A stretch of 64,000 nucleotides of DNA, taken from positions 62,001-126,000 of the forward strand of contig JAKCPI010007900.1 of the NCBI GenBank assembly GCA_023213315.1. Reading direction: 5' to 3'. The position numbers were made by a program, and so were the translations under genes. Shown here in pieces: positions 34,605-46,434 of this stretch (position 1 is the stretch's first letter; each line of letters opens with the position of its first letter). A model generated the notes under the pieces. It was not told the DNA's origin, did no database searches, and worked only from the letters and a program-made list of their open reading frames with translations. The DNA comes from Euborellia annulipes. Taxonomy: Eukaryota; Arthropoda; Insecta; Dermaptera; Anisolabididae.

Positions 34605-36893
34605 GTTTAAACAATTTCTTTTAATAAACCTTAATAATTTAAATACTTTAAATAGATAATAAAAATTTAACTATCATAATTTAATTATTTTGCAATGATG
34701 ATTTGATCTACTGCCTAATCGAATATAAGAAAGATGACTTTAATCAAAATTTATGAACTTTTGAAAAATTCAGACTCTTTCCAAATAGTTCCTGAGGGCG
34801 GGGGAGGGTGGAACTAAAATTTAAGAATCTCCTTATTTCTCTAACAAACTTATTTTTTTTTTAAATCAAATTTATTTTAAAATATTCATATCGACAATAT
34901 TAAAAACGCATGAAAAAACAAAATAATAACGAGAATACTTTTAAAATAAAGGCATATATACATAAAATTTAAATAATTTTTATATTTTTATTCTAAAAAT
35001 AAATATTTTCGGAATAAGTAATTATTTATTTATTTTAAATAATCTGTTAGATTTTATAGTATTCCAATGATAAAAGAAACAATATTATTTATTTCTTGTA
35101 TTTTTAAAGATTTTTACTTAATGTTTCATTATAATGAAAACAACATTAAAATATTTTTTTTTTATTCAAGGTTTATTTGTAATTTATTTTCTGTAAAGTA
35201 TTTTATACATTTATTCCATTTTTATTATAAATTTAGATTCACAAATCCATGTTATCACCAACTAAAAACTATTACATTTGCTTTATTACAATTTTATAAA
35301 AAAAATCAAATATTTTCAATAATATAGGCCTAATTTAAATAAATAATAACTTATATACATGAATATAACAATTTATAACAAAAAGTGACATCATATTATT
35401 AAATTAACCTTTAAGAAAATTCTTTATGCATTATTTATAAGAGATTAGGATGTGCAAGTGATACTTATTGATTAAAAAAATTTGTTGATTATATTATAAA
35501 GAAAAGTTACTGCTGTCCCCGTTTATTTATAATTGCATAATATTTTTTAAAAAATCAATAAGGACCTAGTAAAGACCTTAACATTTCGATATATCATTAT
35601 ATTTTATTTCATTTTGAAAAATAATGTAAGAGAATAATGAAAATTTTAAATTTATAAAGTACTAGACGCGCCGCCAGACTTTGGCGGGCATCGTCTCGGA
35701 ATATGATTAGAAGTTGTCGCCATAAATATATTTTAATAAATTTTTCTTCTTAATATCTCTCCTCAATATAAGACATAGCGAGTTTCATATAGGCCTATAT
35801 ATATATATATATTTTAAACTAATTTTTATTTCTAACTAATTTGAATTTTTTTTTTTTTAAATAATACATAATATTCTGAATAAATTATGAAATTAGAAAA
35901 ATTTCAAAACCATTAATTATATAATCTATTCTCCTTATGTTCTTGTAATTTGAATTATAAAAAGTGTAATTTAATTATATATCTAAATATGAAAAATATA
36001 TATAAGAATATTGAATAAAGGAATTAGAATAATTGATAAAGTAGATAAAGAAAAGGGGGAGAGAGAGAGAGAGAGAAAAAAAAGAAACGACTCATTAAAT
36101 TTATTGCATCGTGGAGAAGAGCAGCTGAAATGAAAACTGCCCAAAAGACGATGTCTGTGTGCAGGTGTTTATTATCATGCGTGCTCGTGTTAACCAGGAT
36201 TAATCCGGACATGTTCCTGTCAGTTCAAGTGATTCAATAGAAAACATACCGGGCTTCGTTAAAAAATATTAGAGACGCTTTTTTTTACGTCTTTGGTTTG
36301 TCACGAAATCAAGATCGACGACTCATATATTTGCTAAATCAGAATTTTTCTTTTTATAGAAATAGAAATTTAAACTTAAAAATATATCAATTTTCTATCG
36401 CTAAGCATTATTAATACCAACTCAATCAGCTAATTTTTTTTTTGAGATTTAAATAACTTACTAACAATTTGTTTCATCAATTTAGATATTTTATTATCAT
36501 CTAATATGTGAATTATTTAAATGACTCAATGATATATAATGGAATAAATAAAATTTAACTTAGATGAATTGAGTTTTATTTGTTGTTTTGAAGAAGTGAT
36601 TCATCATCATTTTCTACAGTCACCGAATATTAAATAATAGTAAAATAAAATGTATTCATCCAATTCATAAAAGTTATTTAATTAAAATCATTGAATATTA
36701 AAAAAATAAATCAAGAGATAAATGTCAATAAAAACTAATTTGAAAATTTTCAACGTCTGTGATATATTAGAATAGAAAACGAACCAATGTATTGTCAACA
36801 AGCATATTGGCTTTTCATTCAGTTGATCGAAGAATTAAGGCCTAAGTCCTAGGACTTACCAGTAAAAAGACATATTTTTTGCAGAACTGGACT

Positions 36894-37331
36894 TTATTCA
36901 TCAACATAGTCACCTTCCATAGCATTACTAAACTTTTCGATGCCTTATAGAATTATTTTTCTTTGGCCTCAAAATAGGCTATAACCTCATCACCGGGGCC
37001 AAATCTCTTTCACCGAAGCATCTTTTTGAAATATGCGAATACGTAGGGGCCAGATCTGGTGAATATGGGCGGGTGTGGAAATAATCTGAATCTTAAATCG
37101 TTCGATTTCGCCATCATTTGTATCGACTTGTCTTAGTGAAACAAATGTCACTTCTCTCTCATCATCGGAGCCAAATCTCTTTCCCCGGAGCATCTTTTTG
37201 AGATCTGCGAGTGCATAGGGGCGAGATCTGGCGAATATGTGGGATCTGGAAGTAATTTGCATCGTAAATCGTTCCATTTCACCATCGATTTCGAAAACGA
37301 CTGAACCGAATGTCATGAAACTTTTATACAA
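36894..37331 (-). pseudogene. Decayed mariner transposase, C-terminal part with internal duplication
   Basis: On the minus strand, fragments typical of the mariner DDD-transposase C-terminus are readable in shifting frames: TYSPDLAP, LKKMLRGKRFGSDDE, DEVIAYFEAKEK, then GIEKFSNAMEGDYVDE followed by TAA at 36896-36894. At least one in-frame stop and one frameshift separate the last two. The SPDLAP...KKMLRGKRFG block occurs twice in tandem (about 36990-37130 and 37160-37330). The following sequence to about 36848 may hold the 3' terminal repeat. The N-terminal DNA-binding region was not found. The element is dead. Confidence 0.8.
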
Positions 37332-37686
37332 TTCTTTTCAAGGTTGATACTACCGAAAATCAAAAGCGGCTTGGAATCTGTGTGTCAGTCCCGGAACTTT
37401 ATGATCCAAGTGTTAAAATACAATAGGCACTGGCGGATCCACACATCAAGAGGTCACAAAAATTTATTGTACAAAATAACTGGTATAAACTTTTTTCAAG
37501 CAAGTTTCTTGTTGCCGTTTAATCAGATTAAAATAAACATCTTTCAAGAGTCATTTTTAAAGAGGAAAACTCTTTTGTTGCCTATTTTTTTTTTTAATGA
37601 TTTTTTCATTTTGCAATCAAGATGATAGATCATTTAATCCAGAAAATAAAATAATAAAACACGGAATTGTTTTCCTAAAGAGGTAG

Positions 37687-37713
37687 CGAGAGAGAGAGAG
37701 AGAGAGAGAGAGA
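37687..37713. repeat. (GA)n microsatellite
   Basis: An uninterrupted GA run of about 26 bases. Shorter GA runs occur at 18180-18198, 36059-36076 and 63625-63644. Confidence 0.9.
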
Positions 37714-38690
37714 TGTAAAATTACCAACTATAGTATCTGACCTTGGGCAATTAGTCACTATGAGATATTAGATTAAAAACAAGCCTAATAATAATATTTC
37801 CTTAAAAATTTTTCTGCTCTTGTTTATAAAAAAAAATTTTCTTTAAAACCGGTTTTTATCTTTTTGTTTTTAATATATATATATATATCATGAAAAATGT
37901 TCAAGTTTTCGGCTCTTCACCTTTTATCCGTGAATTCTATATTCGAAATATTAATACTAAGATTTGGATAAATCATTCGCTCGAGGGAATTTTTAAATAA
38001 TATTAGAATTTTTGCATATATCACGAAAACTATAAAAATAGATATAGGATCATTTGAAGACGGCATTTGCTCTTCCAAAAATTTTGAGTAAAATAATTTA
38101 ATAGAACGGAATTTGTTTATTAATTCAAATATTGTTTATATTCTGCTTGAAGGCTAATTGGTGAAGCAAGAATTTAGGACCACATTTTGAATTTTTAAAC
38201 ACATTTTTTCTAATAACACTACTCGGCAAAATGAAACTTTTCTTCGAGCCCCGAAATAATTCCTTCAGATTCTTAAGTAAAATGATCTCCTGAATCCAAA
38301 TATAACCTCCCTTTTACCCCACCACGTAACTTTTTAATTCTCCTATTAAAGCATAATGTTTCAACTAGAGCCAACGGTTACCAGTTTAAAATTAATATAA
38401 AATTTACAAATTATTTAACAATTTTTATTATAAATAAAATTCTCTGATCATATAAATCAATATCTGAATAATTAATAAGATCAGAATCTGAAGATGCCCT
38501 TCATTTTGGCTTAAATATGAAGGGCTGCAACTTGTTTTAATGAAATTATATTTATCTTATACAAATTTAGTGGACATGTGCAAAATACTTTTTTTCGGGT
38601 TCTCTAGGTCTCATATTTGGGAAAATATATATTACGTTTATTAGGTTCTATATCTTAAGAAAGCAAGCGGCAGTCCCAGGTCATGGTGTT

Positions 38691-38722
<32 letters not shown>

Positions 38723-38990
38723 CTACTTACTCGGTCTTTAAAGACTTTTTTGATTTTTTTCCCTTTAAATTCCGTAAATTTAATATGAAAAAATTTATAT
38801 TGGATACCAATTACTTTAGAAAAATGGGGACGAAGTTAAATAAATTTTTAAAAAATACAAAAATACAACTTTTTTTTAGAAAGGATATAATAAGGCCATA
38901 AGATCTATCATGACCAGTGGTCACATGAAACTAGAAGGGGGAAAAATAAAATATTTTTTTTATGTTGATGCAAATATATCTTTTTCATTT

Positions 38991-39238
38991 CAGTGGCAGA
39001 TTAATGCAATTTTGTCGGGGGGGGCGGTTTTTTTTTATTTTTTTTATTTAAGGACTTTGTCGGCATCTATGGCCATTTAAACCCCTTTCCTATTTATTTA
39101 AATTGATTAGTAACAAATTCAATTGAAATTAAAGAGCGGAAATCATAATTTCTTTAAATTACTAGTTTTTATAACTGTTTGAATTTCTTCTCGGGGGGGG
39201 GGGCGATCGCGCCCCTCGCCCCCTTTAATCCGCCCCTG
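38991..39238. mobile_element. hAT-like MITE, perfect 8-bp target duplication
   Basis: Ends CAGTGGCAGATTAATGC and (complement) CAGGGGCGGATTAAAGG, flanked by TTTCATTT at 38983-38990 and 39239-39246. The interior is AT-rich with G homopolymers next to each end. Confidence 0.9.
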
Positions 39239-39248
39239 TTTCATTTAC

Positions 39249-39276
39249 AGTAATAATAATAATAATAATAATAATT
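39249..39276. repeat. (TAA)n microsatellite
   Basis: AATAATAATAATAATAATAA directly beside the right target duplication of the hAT-like MITE at 38991. A shorter run is at 46266-46285. Confidence 0.85.
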
Positions 39277-39425
39277 AATGCTCTTTATTTGAATTAATTT
39301 ACAAAAACTCTTATAAATTACATATTCAAATTTGAATTCACACAAAACAAAATAAAATAAAAAGTCTACGGTATTTGTCAATTTAACAGTCCACCGGAAC
39401 ACTTCAATTACAGTACATTAAAGTT

Positions 39426-39558
39426 CGATCAAGCGTCCGAGGACGCCCGGCGCATGCGTAGAGAGGAAGATCACATGCGCAGTAACGAAAAGCAATACCC
39501 CCAATTCCTTAATTGCGCATGCGCTGGACGCCCTCAGATACCTAATCGAACAAACCTT
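39426..39558. mobile_element. Short inverted-repeat element with NRF1-like sites
   Basis: GTTCGATCAAGCGTCCGAGG and GGACGCCCGGCGCATGCG at the left are mirrored by GCGCATGCGCTGGACGCCCTC and AATCGAAC at the right. Three GCGCATGCG / CATGCGCA motifs occur in about 80 bp. An unusually GC-rich island here. Confidence 0.65.
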
Positions 39559-40097
39559 GATTCATCTTTCAAAAAATTTGTATCTTAAAAAAAAAATTAT
39601 TTTTTATGAGTTTCCAAAATATCCCGAGTTATTTATTGTTCACCTTCTCTTCTAATTATTAACTTGATTAATCTAATTGCGAAATTAATTCAGATGATGC
39701 GATGACACGAATTGATCCAATTGACTTTTTATCAGATCCTCTTGAAGGCGTTCAGAAAAAGAATCAGCCCGAGAAGAGAAGCTCTTCTAGCTTGTAATTA
39801 ACTCGGGTAATTAAAGTCAATTTTATGATGAATTATGCCATTCTCATTGCTAGCTATTTGCCCTGCAGACATCTGACTGCCCCAGCAATTACATTCGGGA
39901 AAACAATGTTTAATTAATCATCATTGGCCAGGTTAATAATTGTTCGTATCGCAAAGTCTTCAAGTGTCAATTGCTAAGCTGAATATGGAAGTTAAGTTTA
40001 TTATAAAATAAGAAATTTGTAAAAAAAAAATATATTAAATTCCCATTCTGTCAAATAAACAAAAATGAAAAATTGAGATTTCTTGCTCAGGGGCCCA

Positions 40098-40330
40098 CAA
40101 CTTGTGGGTACGTGGATGGCGACCACGAGCTACCCGAGCTGGGACAGGCAGTTCTTTGTATGTTTGTCTCTCTCTTACTCTTTTCAGCAGACGTCAGGCC
40201 GTGCGACGGGCCGGTCTGTCCTATTTCTTCCGGTCGCAAAAAAGGCATGATAGGGCTGGAGGGAAAAAGTGAGGTCCGCCGAACCCGCATCGCGGGAATA
40301 AAGGCGAGGACAGAAGAAGAAAGATTGAGA
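40098..40330 (+). repeat. GC-rich dispersed repeat, longest of three copies
   Basis: GTACGTGGATGGCGACCACG and AGCTACCCGAGCT, then a pyrimidine stretch, then GTCAGGCCGTGCGACGGGCC. The same order recurs at about 51119 and 58950. A 97-aa open frame crosses it but shows no protein family; I treat it as a repeat. Confidence 0.55.
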
Positions 40331-40522
40331 TTTCATGTATTTGGTATATATGCGATGCGCTTTTAATCTTCCTCTTAAACTTAATGGCAATATCTTGTCA
40401 TGTTGAAACAAATATCACAGACCCAACAATAATCTTGTGGATATAAAAAGTCAATATGTATGCTACGTATTAATGATTAAACTATCTATATTTACGAGAA
40501 TTTAAGCAAAATACTGCTAATA

Positions 40523-40630
40523 GATCATGTTATTACTTTCTCTTACCTATATATATATATATATATATAGGTAAGTTGTACCTTTGGTAAGATAAAGTTG
40601 TGTGCTGTGCGACCAGTCAAACCAGATTTC
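40523..40630 (+). repeat. R1 deletion derivative: left end joined to right end
   Basis: TTACTTTCTCTTACC with a TA-rich hairpin is followed within about 60 bp by the right end GTTGTGTGCTGTGCGACCAG. The whole interior is gone and only the two terminal hairpins remain. Confidence 0.75.
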
Positions 40631-40782
40631 TTTATTTAAAATTAATAGACGATCATTCAGTAATTTTAAATCTTTAAAATAAAGTTTCTTTTACAATTTT
40701 TTAAAATAAAATCAATAACATTATTTTTAAACAAATTAGATATATTTATATTAAACAAAAAAAAAACTTCCATTTATATATC

Positions 40783-41163
40783 CATAGGCGCCGGAACTGG
40801 GGGGGGGGCAAGGGTACATTGCCCCCCCCTGGCATCCTAAAGGGGGGGGGGCAGAGGGGGGCAATATGTCTTTTTTTATTTCATTTATTTTTAAAAATGA
40901 TATTTTTTACTTTTGAAAAGTAAAATCTTCTAAATTAAAAAAAAATTAAAAGAGTAATAAATTCATTTTTTTCCAAAAATTTTTGATAAAATCACTAGCA
41001 AATTTTTTAAAATTTTATTAAAATTGTGATTTTATTTAAAATTTTTAAAGTTTTATAGTAGATTTGTTTTTGTTTTATACTATTTGAACATATTAAATTA
41101 TTTTAATTTTCTAAAAAAAATTTTTTTGCCACCCCCTGATTCTAATTCGTTCCGGCGCCCCTG
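40783..41163. mobile_element. hAT-like MITE, 8-bp target duplication with one change
   Basis: Ends CATAGGCGCCGGAACTGG and (complement) CAGGGGCGCCGGAACGAA; flanks TATATATC (40775-40782) and TATTTATC (41164-41171) match at 7 of 8. Long G runs lie inside the left end. Confidence 0.85.
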
Positions 41164-42589
41164 TATTTATCTAATATAAATAAATATTTTTCACAATCAA
41201 TTTTAATTAATTAGTTCATTTGAGGGTGTCTGGTTTATTTTTAAAGAAGCCATCCTGAGAAACTCTGAAAAGGTTTCACAGAACAATTAAAATACCATTT
41301 TTTTGTCAGACGTGGAATAAATATTGCCTGCTACTCTTCTTCTATTTGAATAACAAGGAGGGATTTTTTTTGAGTGACGAAATATAAAAAAAAATATTTT
41401 CAGGATGTTTATAATAGTTTTTTTCGGTCAGTTTCAATAATAGTTTTCGGAGTAAGATGAAGATTTATTGATCTTTTTTAAGAAGATATGATTTAAACAT
41501 TTTTCAATATTAAAACAAACGTAAATAATAAGACTGACAATACCAGGTGTGGGGTAGAAAAATAATTTGACCCTCTTTTTTTGCATGGATTGTGTAATAA
41601 TGTATCAGATTACGATTCATAAGATAAATATTTAAAATATGTTTAGATGATTAGAAAGTAGGTTATTTTTAATTTATTGTTTAATAATATTAATATATGA
41701 ATATATTAAAATATGAAATGTTGAGTACCGGTTTGTGCTATATTGATAACAAAAAAGATATATTCTCTATATGGCACCTTTCGATATTTAGAAAGTGAAA
41801 ATTGAAATATCCTTAAAGGCCGCACCCGCCCCTATTTTCTTCACTTATTATTTATTCCTGGTTCATTCGTCAGTTGGCGGACGTGTCTAATTATTTCATT
41901 TCAATAAAAAAAAGGCTACCAATGAGACAATATAAAGACAACACTGTTGCTCAACTTGTTCTTATTAAAAGTTACCATTTATAGCCGAAAGAACTGAGAA
42001 GTTATGTCAAAGGAGGCTACAATTGTGCAATCAAGGTGAGATTTTTCGGCAAATGGCTTTATTGATCTATACAATTAAATGGAACAAGAATTTTCTGTGA
42101 GAAAAAATTCAACCAGCCTTGAAAATATATAATAATAATGAAATGGAATCAAATATATGCTTCGACATATTATAACCAAAAAATTTTTACCGGATTTGGA
42201 TGACCATCCCGCTTCTCAGATGAATAAATTTTAACAGTATTTAAACTTTTAAAATTCTTCATAATTAAAAAAAAAAAATTAATTACAGAAATTTTACTAA
42301 TCAAAAAAATTATTATATTATTGAAGATGAAAAACAATAAATGATGAAGAAATTTGTTTGGTTATTAAAAGAATTTATTGTAATTTTTTGTTTCAACTTA
42401 GATTTAGTTAAAGATAAAGAATACGGTACATTATCAATGATCAAAGTTATAAATATTATTTCCTGTTACATTGTAAGATTTGTTTGAAGCACAATTTTAA
42501 TAAATCCTTTTAAAAGATACAATCATTTGCTTTATTTGATAGGTATTAATTTTGAAATGTAAAAACAAAAAAAAAAAAAAAAAAAAAGT

Positions 42590-42740
42590 ATGAGCAACCG
42601 AACGGTATCAGGATTTTTTGTAGAGAAGAATGCGAAGGTGAGGACAGATGTTAGACAGAGAGTGAGCTGTCACATGATCAGCTGATCGGCTGATGTTCTG
42701 TTCACGTGTTAATTGGGCTGCGTGACTTTCGATGCACATA
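42590..42740. other. Non-coding island with repeated GATCAGCTGATC-type words
   Basis: CACATGATCAGCTGATCGGC and TGATGTTCTGTTCACGTG contain E-box-like CAGCTG and CACGTG within 50 bp. No repeat family or coding frame. Confidence 0.25.
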
Positions 42741-43999
42741 GCATTAACATGCATACATTAACTTTTTAATTGTTTTTATTTTGAATATCTTTCTGCTATT
42801 TTACTAAATATGTATATTTCTTAGATTTTTATGTCTATTATTTCAGACAAGGATTTGTTATAATCAAGGAATTATATATATCGCTTCGGATGTCTAAAAA
42901 GACTTAAAAAAAGAAAATAGATAAATTAGAAAAAAAAGCTGTAACACCTGAAAACCTTCACCCGGCAGACGTATATAATAAAATTAGTTATAACACATTA
43001 TAACAATTAAATAGTGAATTAAAAATAAATGTGATAAGCAATTTAATTAACCATCTTTCTTTCATGAATATCTTTTTGGAATGGACGTATTTAATATGGT
43101 AACTAGATGCATCCTAATTCACCTGTTCCATTGCTGCTTCACTTGTCATTTTGAATAAAACTCTGCTAGCAACTATTATTGAAGGCATTTAACGTCTACC
43201 TATCAAGATTCATTAGCTACGGATGAGCCGGACTCGGCATTCGTTCCATAGCCGCCTACATCTTAGACAACGATTGGCTTTTAACAGTAGGGGAGAGGGC
43301 GGGACATTGGGACACGAGGCACATTGGGACATTCGAATTTTAGCGGTACTAAATGTAAAGTTAGATTGTACTCTTTGACCATTAGGGTGTATTAAGAACC
43401 CATTTTATTATAGAAAAATTTTAACAGCGTCAAGCTACGCCATAGCTAGTTACACGTTGCTACATCATATTTGTCCTGCGTTGTAAAAAAATCGGAAATC
43501 GTTTGAGGTCGATTATTTTCCATATGAACGTTTGAATTAAGAAAGTTGAAATATTAGAGATAAGTGTACTTGTTTATTCTTACTATGTCGGTACATGCAG
43601 ATGTAATTATTTATTTTAGCTATTTGTATAGCCTCATTTTGTTTATAAACATGATTGAGGTAGATTGGGACATCTAGCGAGAGGCACATGTGGACACTAA
43701 TAAATGAGAAATTATATATAATATTTAAGATATTATATTGTGGACAGGGCCGCAGACAGACTTGACGGGCCCCGGGGCTACTTACTAATACCCCCCCCCC
43801 CCCCCAAAAAAGGGGGGGGCAGGGGGGCCCCCCAAAGCCTTCTCTAAAACAAAAAAATACCTATTGTTTTCCCTAATGATTTTTTTTTTTTAAATAAATA
43901 TTTTATTAACTCTCATAAATTCTAAAATCTAACAAAAAAAACTTATAAATAATTGAAAAAATCTAACATTTACGAATTTTGTATTAAAATTATTTTTTA

Positions 44000-44381
44000 T
44001 TACTTTCTCTTACCTATGTATATATGTAATATATATATAGAGAGAAAGTATTGGATTCATGTCAAAAATTCGATGTCGAGATTTTGATGGATCTTCACGT
44101 TTTGAGGTCCCCTGAATCCAAAAAAGTGGTTTTCGCGACATGGTCTGTCTGTCTGTCTGTGTGTCTGTGTGTGTTCAATTTTAAGCATGAAGGAATTGAG
44201 CTATGAGGTTGGAATTTTATATTTAAGTTAGTCACCCGCCTAGGGCGTGAAAATAAGCTTTTAATCAAAATCGGCCAAAGAGTACTAGTACTTTACTGAT
44301 GTACTTTTTCAGTTTTTTTCGATTTTCTCAAAATTCGCTCTAACGATTTTGATTAAAATTCAAAAACCAATTATTTTTTAG
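44000..44381 (+). repeat. R1 family copy, left part (interrupted)
   Basis: Left end hairpin TACTTTCTCTTACC ... AGAGAGAAAGTA, then the standard R1 blocks up to TTATTTTTTAG, where the palindromic element 44382-45108 is inserted. Sequence resumes at 45109. Confidence 0.88.
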
Positions 44382-44432
44382 GAAGGTGAAGAAAATAGAC
44401 TTAATTCGGCCCAAAATAATTTATTACCAATG

Positions 44433-44461
44433 TTTCGGGGACTAAATTCACCCATCCTCAG
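44433..44461 (-). ncRNA. Left-arm copy of the hammerhead-like core
   Basis: Minus strand CTGAGGA (44461-44455), T, GGG loop CCC, GAAA (44436-44433). Relative to the right arm it lacks about six bases after GAAAC, which removes the predicted helix I partner. Probably inactive. Confidence 0.35.
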
Positions 44462-44980
44462 GACCTTAAAATACAACACAACAACAAAACTTTATAAATA
44501 AGATAAACTTAAAAAGCACGATATTAAAGAAATAAAAGAAAGAGAGGACAAGTCACTTACAAAGGTCGTAAAGTCTTTCGTGCCTCCAGCACTCGTGTAA
44601 TAAATACAACAATAATTTGTTGTGTGAAATGATGGCTGTATTTTGTATTAGGGTTCAGCTCACCATATAGAAATTACTTGCAAATTTTAACCACGAGCCA
44701 CTCTGAGTCAATGCTAGGCATCTAGCATCTAGCATTGACTCAGAGTGGCTCGTGGTTAAAATTTGCAAGTAATTTGGCTATATGGTGAGCTGAACCCTAA
44801 TACAAAATACAGCCATCATTTCACACAACAAATTATTGTTGTATTTATTACACGAGTGCTGGAGGCACGAAAGACTTTACGACCTTTGTAAGTGTACTTG
44901 TCCTCTCTTTCTTTTATTTCTTTAATATCGTGCTTTTTAAGTTTATCTTATTTATAAAGTTTTGTTGTTGTGTTGTATTT

Positions 44981-45031
44981 TAAGGTCCTGAGGATGGGTG
45001 ACGTTTAGTCCCCGAAACGTAGACATTGGTA
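44981..45031 (+). ncRNA. Hammerhead-like motif in right arm of long palindrome
   Basis: CTGAGGA (44988-44994), extra T, GGG (44996-44998), loop, CCC (45011-45013), GAAA (45014-45017), CGTA, then GAC (45022-45024), which can pair with GTC just before the core. Helix III would be a single pair with a 2-nt loop, and helix I is short with mismatches. Weaker than the 11279 and 14658 motifs. Confidence 0.45.
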
Positions 45032-45108
45032 ATAAATTATTTTGGGCCGAATTAAGTCTATTTTCTTCACCTTCCTGTAAATTAGACGGCCTTCCTCCAT
45101 ACGATTAT

Positions 45109-45400
45109 AATTATTTTTTAGATGCTCTTTAAAATGTATATTCTCGTTTTGCCCTCAAAATTGTTTGAAGCACACTTTACTCTTGTACTTCATAGGAAGA
45201 ATAGGAGAAATGGTTGCCATGGTAACAAAATATAAATATTTTTCTGTTTATAAATTTGACATCTTGAATTCTAATATTTTGGCGGAAACTAAATATATGT
45301 CGACACAAAAAATCTGGTGTGACAAGCACAGAACACAACTTTCGAATACCGAAGGTAAGAGAAAGTTGTGTGCTGTGCGACAGTCACACCAGATTTTTTC
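45109..45400 (+). repeat. R1 family copy, right part (after insertion)
   Basis: Continues from the repeated target AATTATTTTTTAG through GTTGCCATGGTAAC (45213-45226) to the right-end hairpin (45314-45392: CTGGTGTGAC ... GTCACACCAG). The overlapping open frame is a shadow. Confidence 0.88.
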
Positions 45401-46434
45401 AAGAAAAATTTTTTTTTAAATTTGTTTCTTATTTATAATTATTATATTATCTAAAAAAAATTTCTCCACTTTAAGTTTATTGGAGAATGGGGGGGGGGGG
45501 GTTCATAAAACTTTTGGGCCCCCCCCCCCCAAGCAGAAATCCTGGCTACGATACTGATATCTATGGTAACAAAATTGTTTAAAATAATAAAACTGCATTA
45601 TTATTTACACTTTAGATTAAAATTAGACATACAATGAAAATGAAAAGGGGGCGATAGGTGTTAGTCAGCCTCCAGAAAGGGGCGATGGGCCAAACAAGGT
45701 TGGGAACCAGTGTGTTAGATTGTGCCACCTTTATTCACCAAATTATTTTTTTAGAACAAAAGAAATTGTTTTTGTCCACATCTGCCTCTTCACTGTCCAA
45801 ATCTACCTCACCCAAGAGGTACATTGGGACAATTTGGATTTTTTGGAAAATTGCAAAAATCTAATTCATCTATTGGTGAATAAGCGCTAAGCCTATGGCA
45901 ATAGATAGTGCATTTATCAGTGTCAACAACATAACATTAAATGCTCAAAAAATATTGAAAGCCAAACTATACACAGCTAATTTTATTTGTACTGTCCCAA
46001 TGTCCCGCCCTCTCCCCTATATATTAAGAAAAAAAAAAACAGCTCAACTGAAGAAATAGAAAAAGTCTAATGAATAGAACATTTTTGCAAGTAATCGGCA
46101 AAAAGAGATAAATAATAAAATAATTGATTGAAATAATTATGCTTTAATAATAACTTCTAACATTATTGTTTGGATTGAAATTCCAAACCTTTTTTTTTTA
46201 CTAAGAAGATTTCTGGAATTGTTCCCAGAGAACTTAAATAAAAATTAAGATGAAATAATCGAGTTAATAATAATAATAATAATTAAAATGCCAAAAATAT
46301 TGTATTGGAATGAAAAAGAACTTTATTTTTTTTTTTAATGAATAATCTTACATGACGAAAAAATATCTCAATGAGATGTATTCCAACCAGTTAATGTGTT
46401 TAAAAGAATTCTTCACATGCTCTTTGGTCTGGTC

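Larger units (their letters stand above)
44382..45108. mobile_element. Long palindromic element inserted in an R1 copy
   Basis: The arms 44382-44716 and about 44729-45076 are near-perfect inverted copies around GCATCTAGCAT. A 13-bp direct repeat AATTATTTTTTAG flanks it (44369-44381 and 45109-45121), and the R1 sequence resumes exactly after it, so it is a true insertion. A non-palindromic tail of about 32 bp (45077-45108) lies on the right only. Each arm has a hammerhead-like core. A long target duplication suits a retroelement (Penelope-like elements make variable ones) better than a cut-and-paste MITE. Confidence 0.85.
43290..46017. mobile_element. Larger DNA transposon remnant with nested insertions
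   Basis: Left end GGGGAGAGGGCGGGACATTG (after TA at 43288-43289) and right end CAATGTCCCGCCCTCTCCCC (before TA at 46018-46019) are inverted copies 2.7 kb apart. The interior includes at least one R1 copy that itself holds a palindromic element, plus G/C-homopolymer hAT-type ends near 43745-43810 and 45490-45560. No transposase frame was recognised. Confidence 0.75.

Noticed and set aside
40073..40366. A 97-aa open frame in GC-rich sequence
   Set aside because: It lies on a repeat with two other copies in the window, has no splice-site support and shows no recognisable protein family.
40540..40575. TATAG/GTAAGA in R1 left ends as splice or ratchet sites
   Set aside because: It is part of the R1 terminal hairpin, repeated everywhere, with no pyrimidine tract.
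43100..43145. A minus-strand AACAG/GTGAAT as a second ratchet point
   Set aside because: No polypyrimidine tract precedes it and the donor half is weak.
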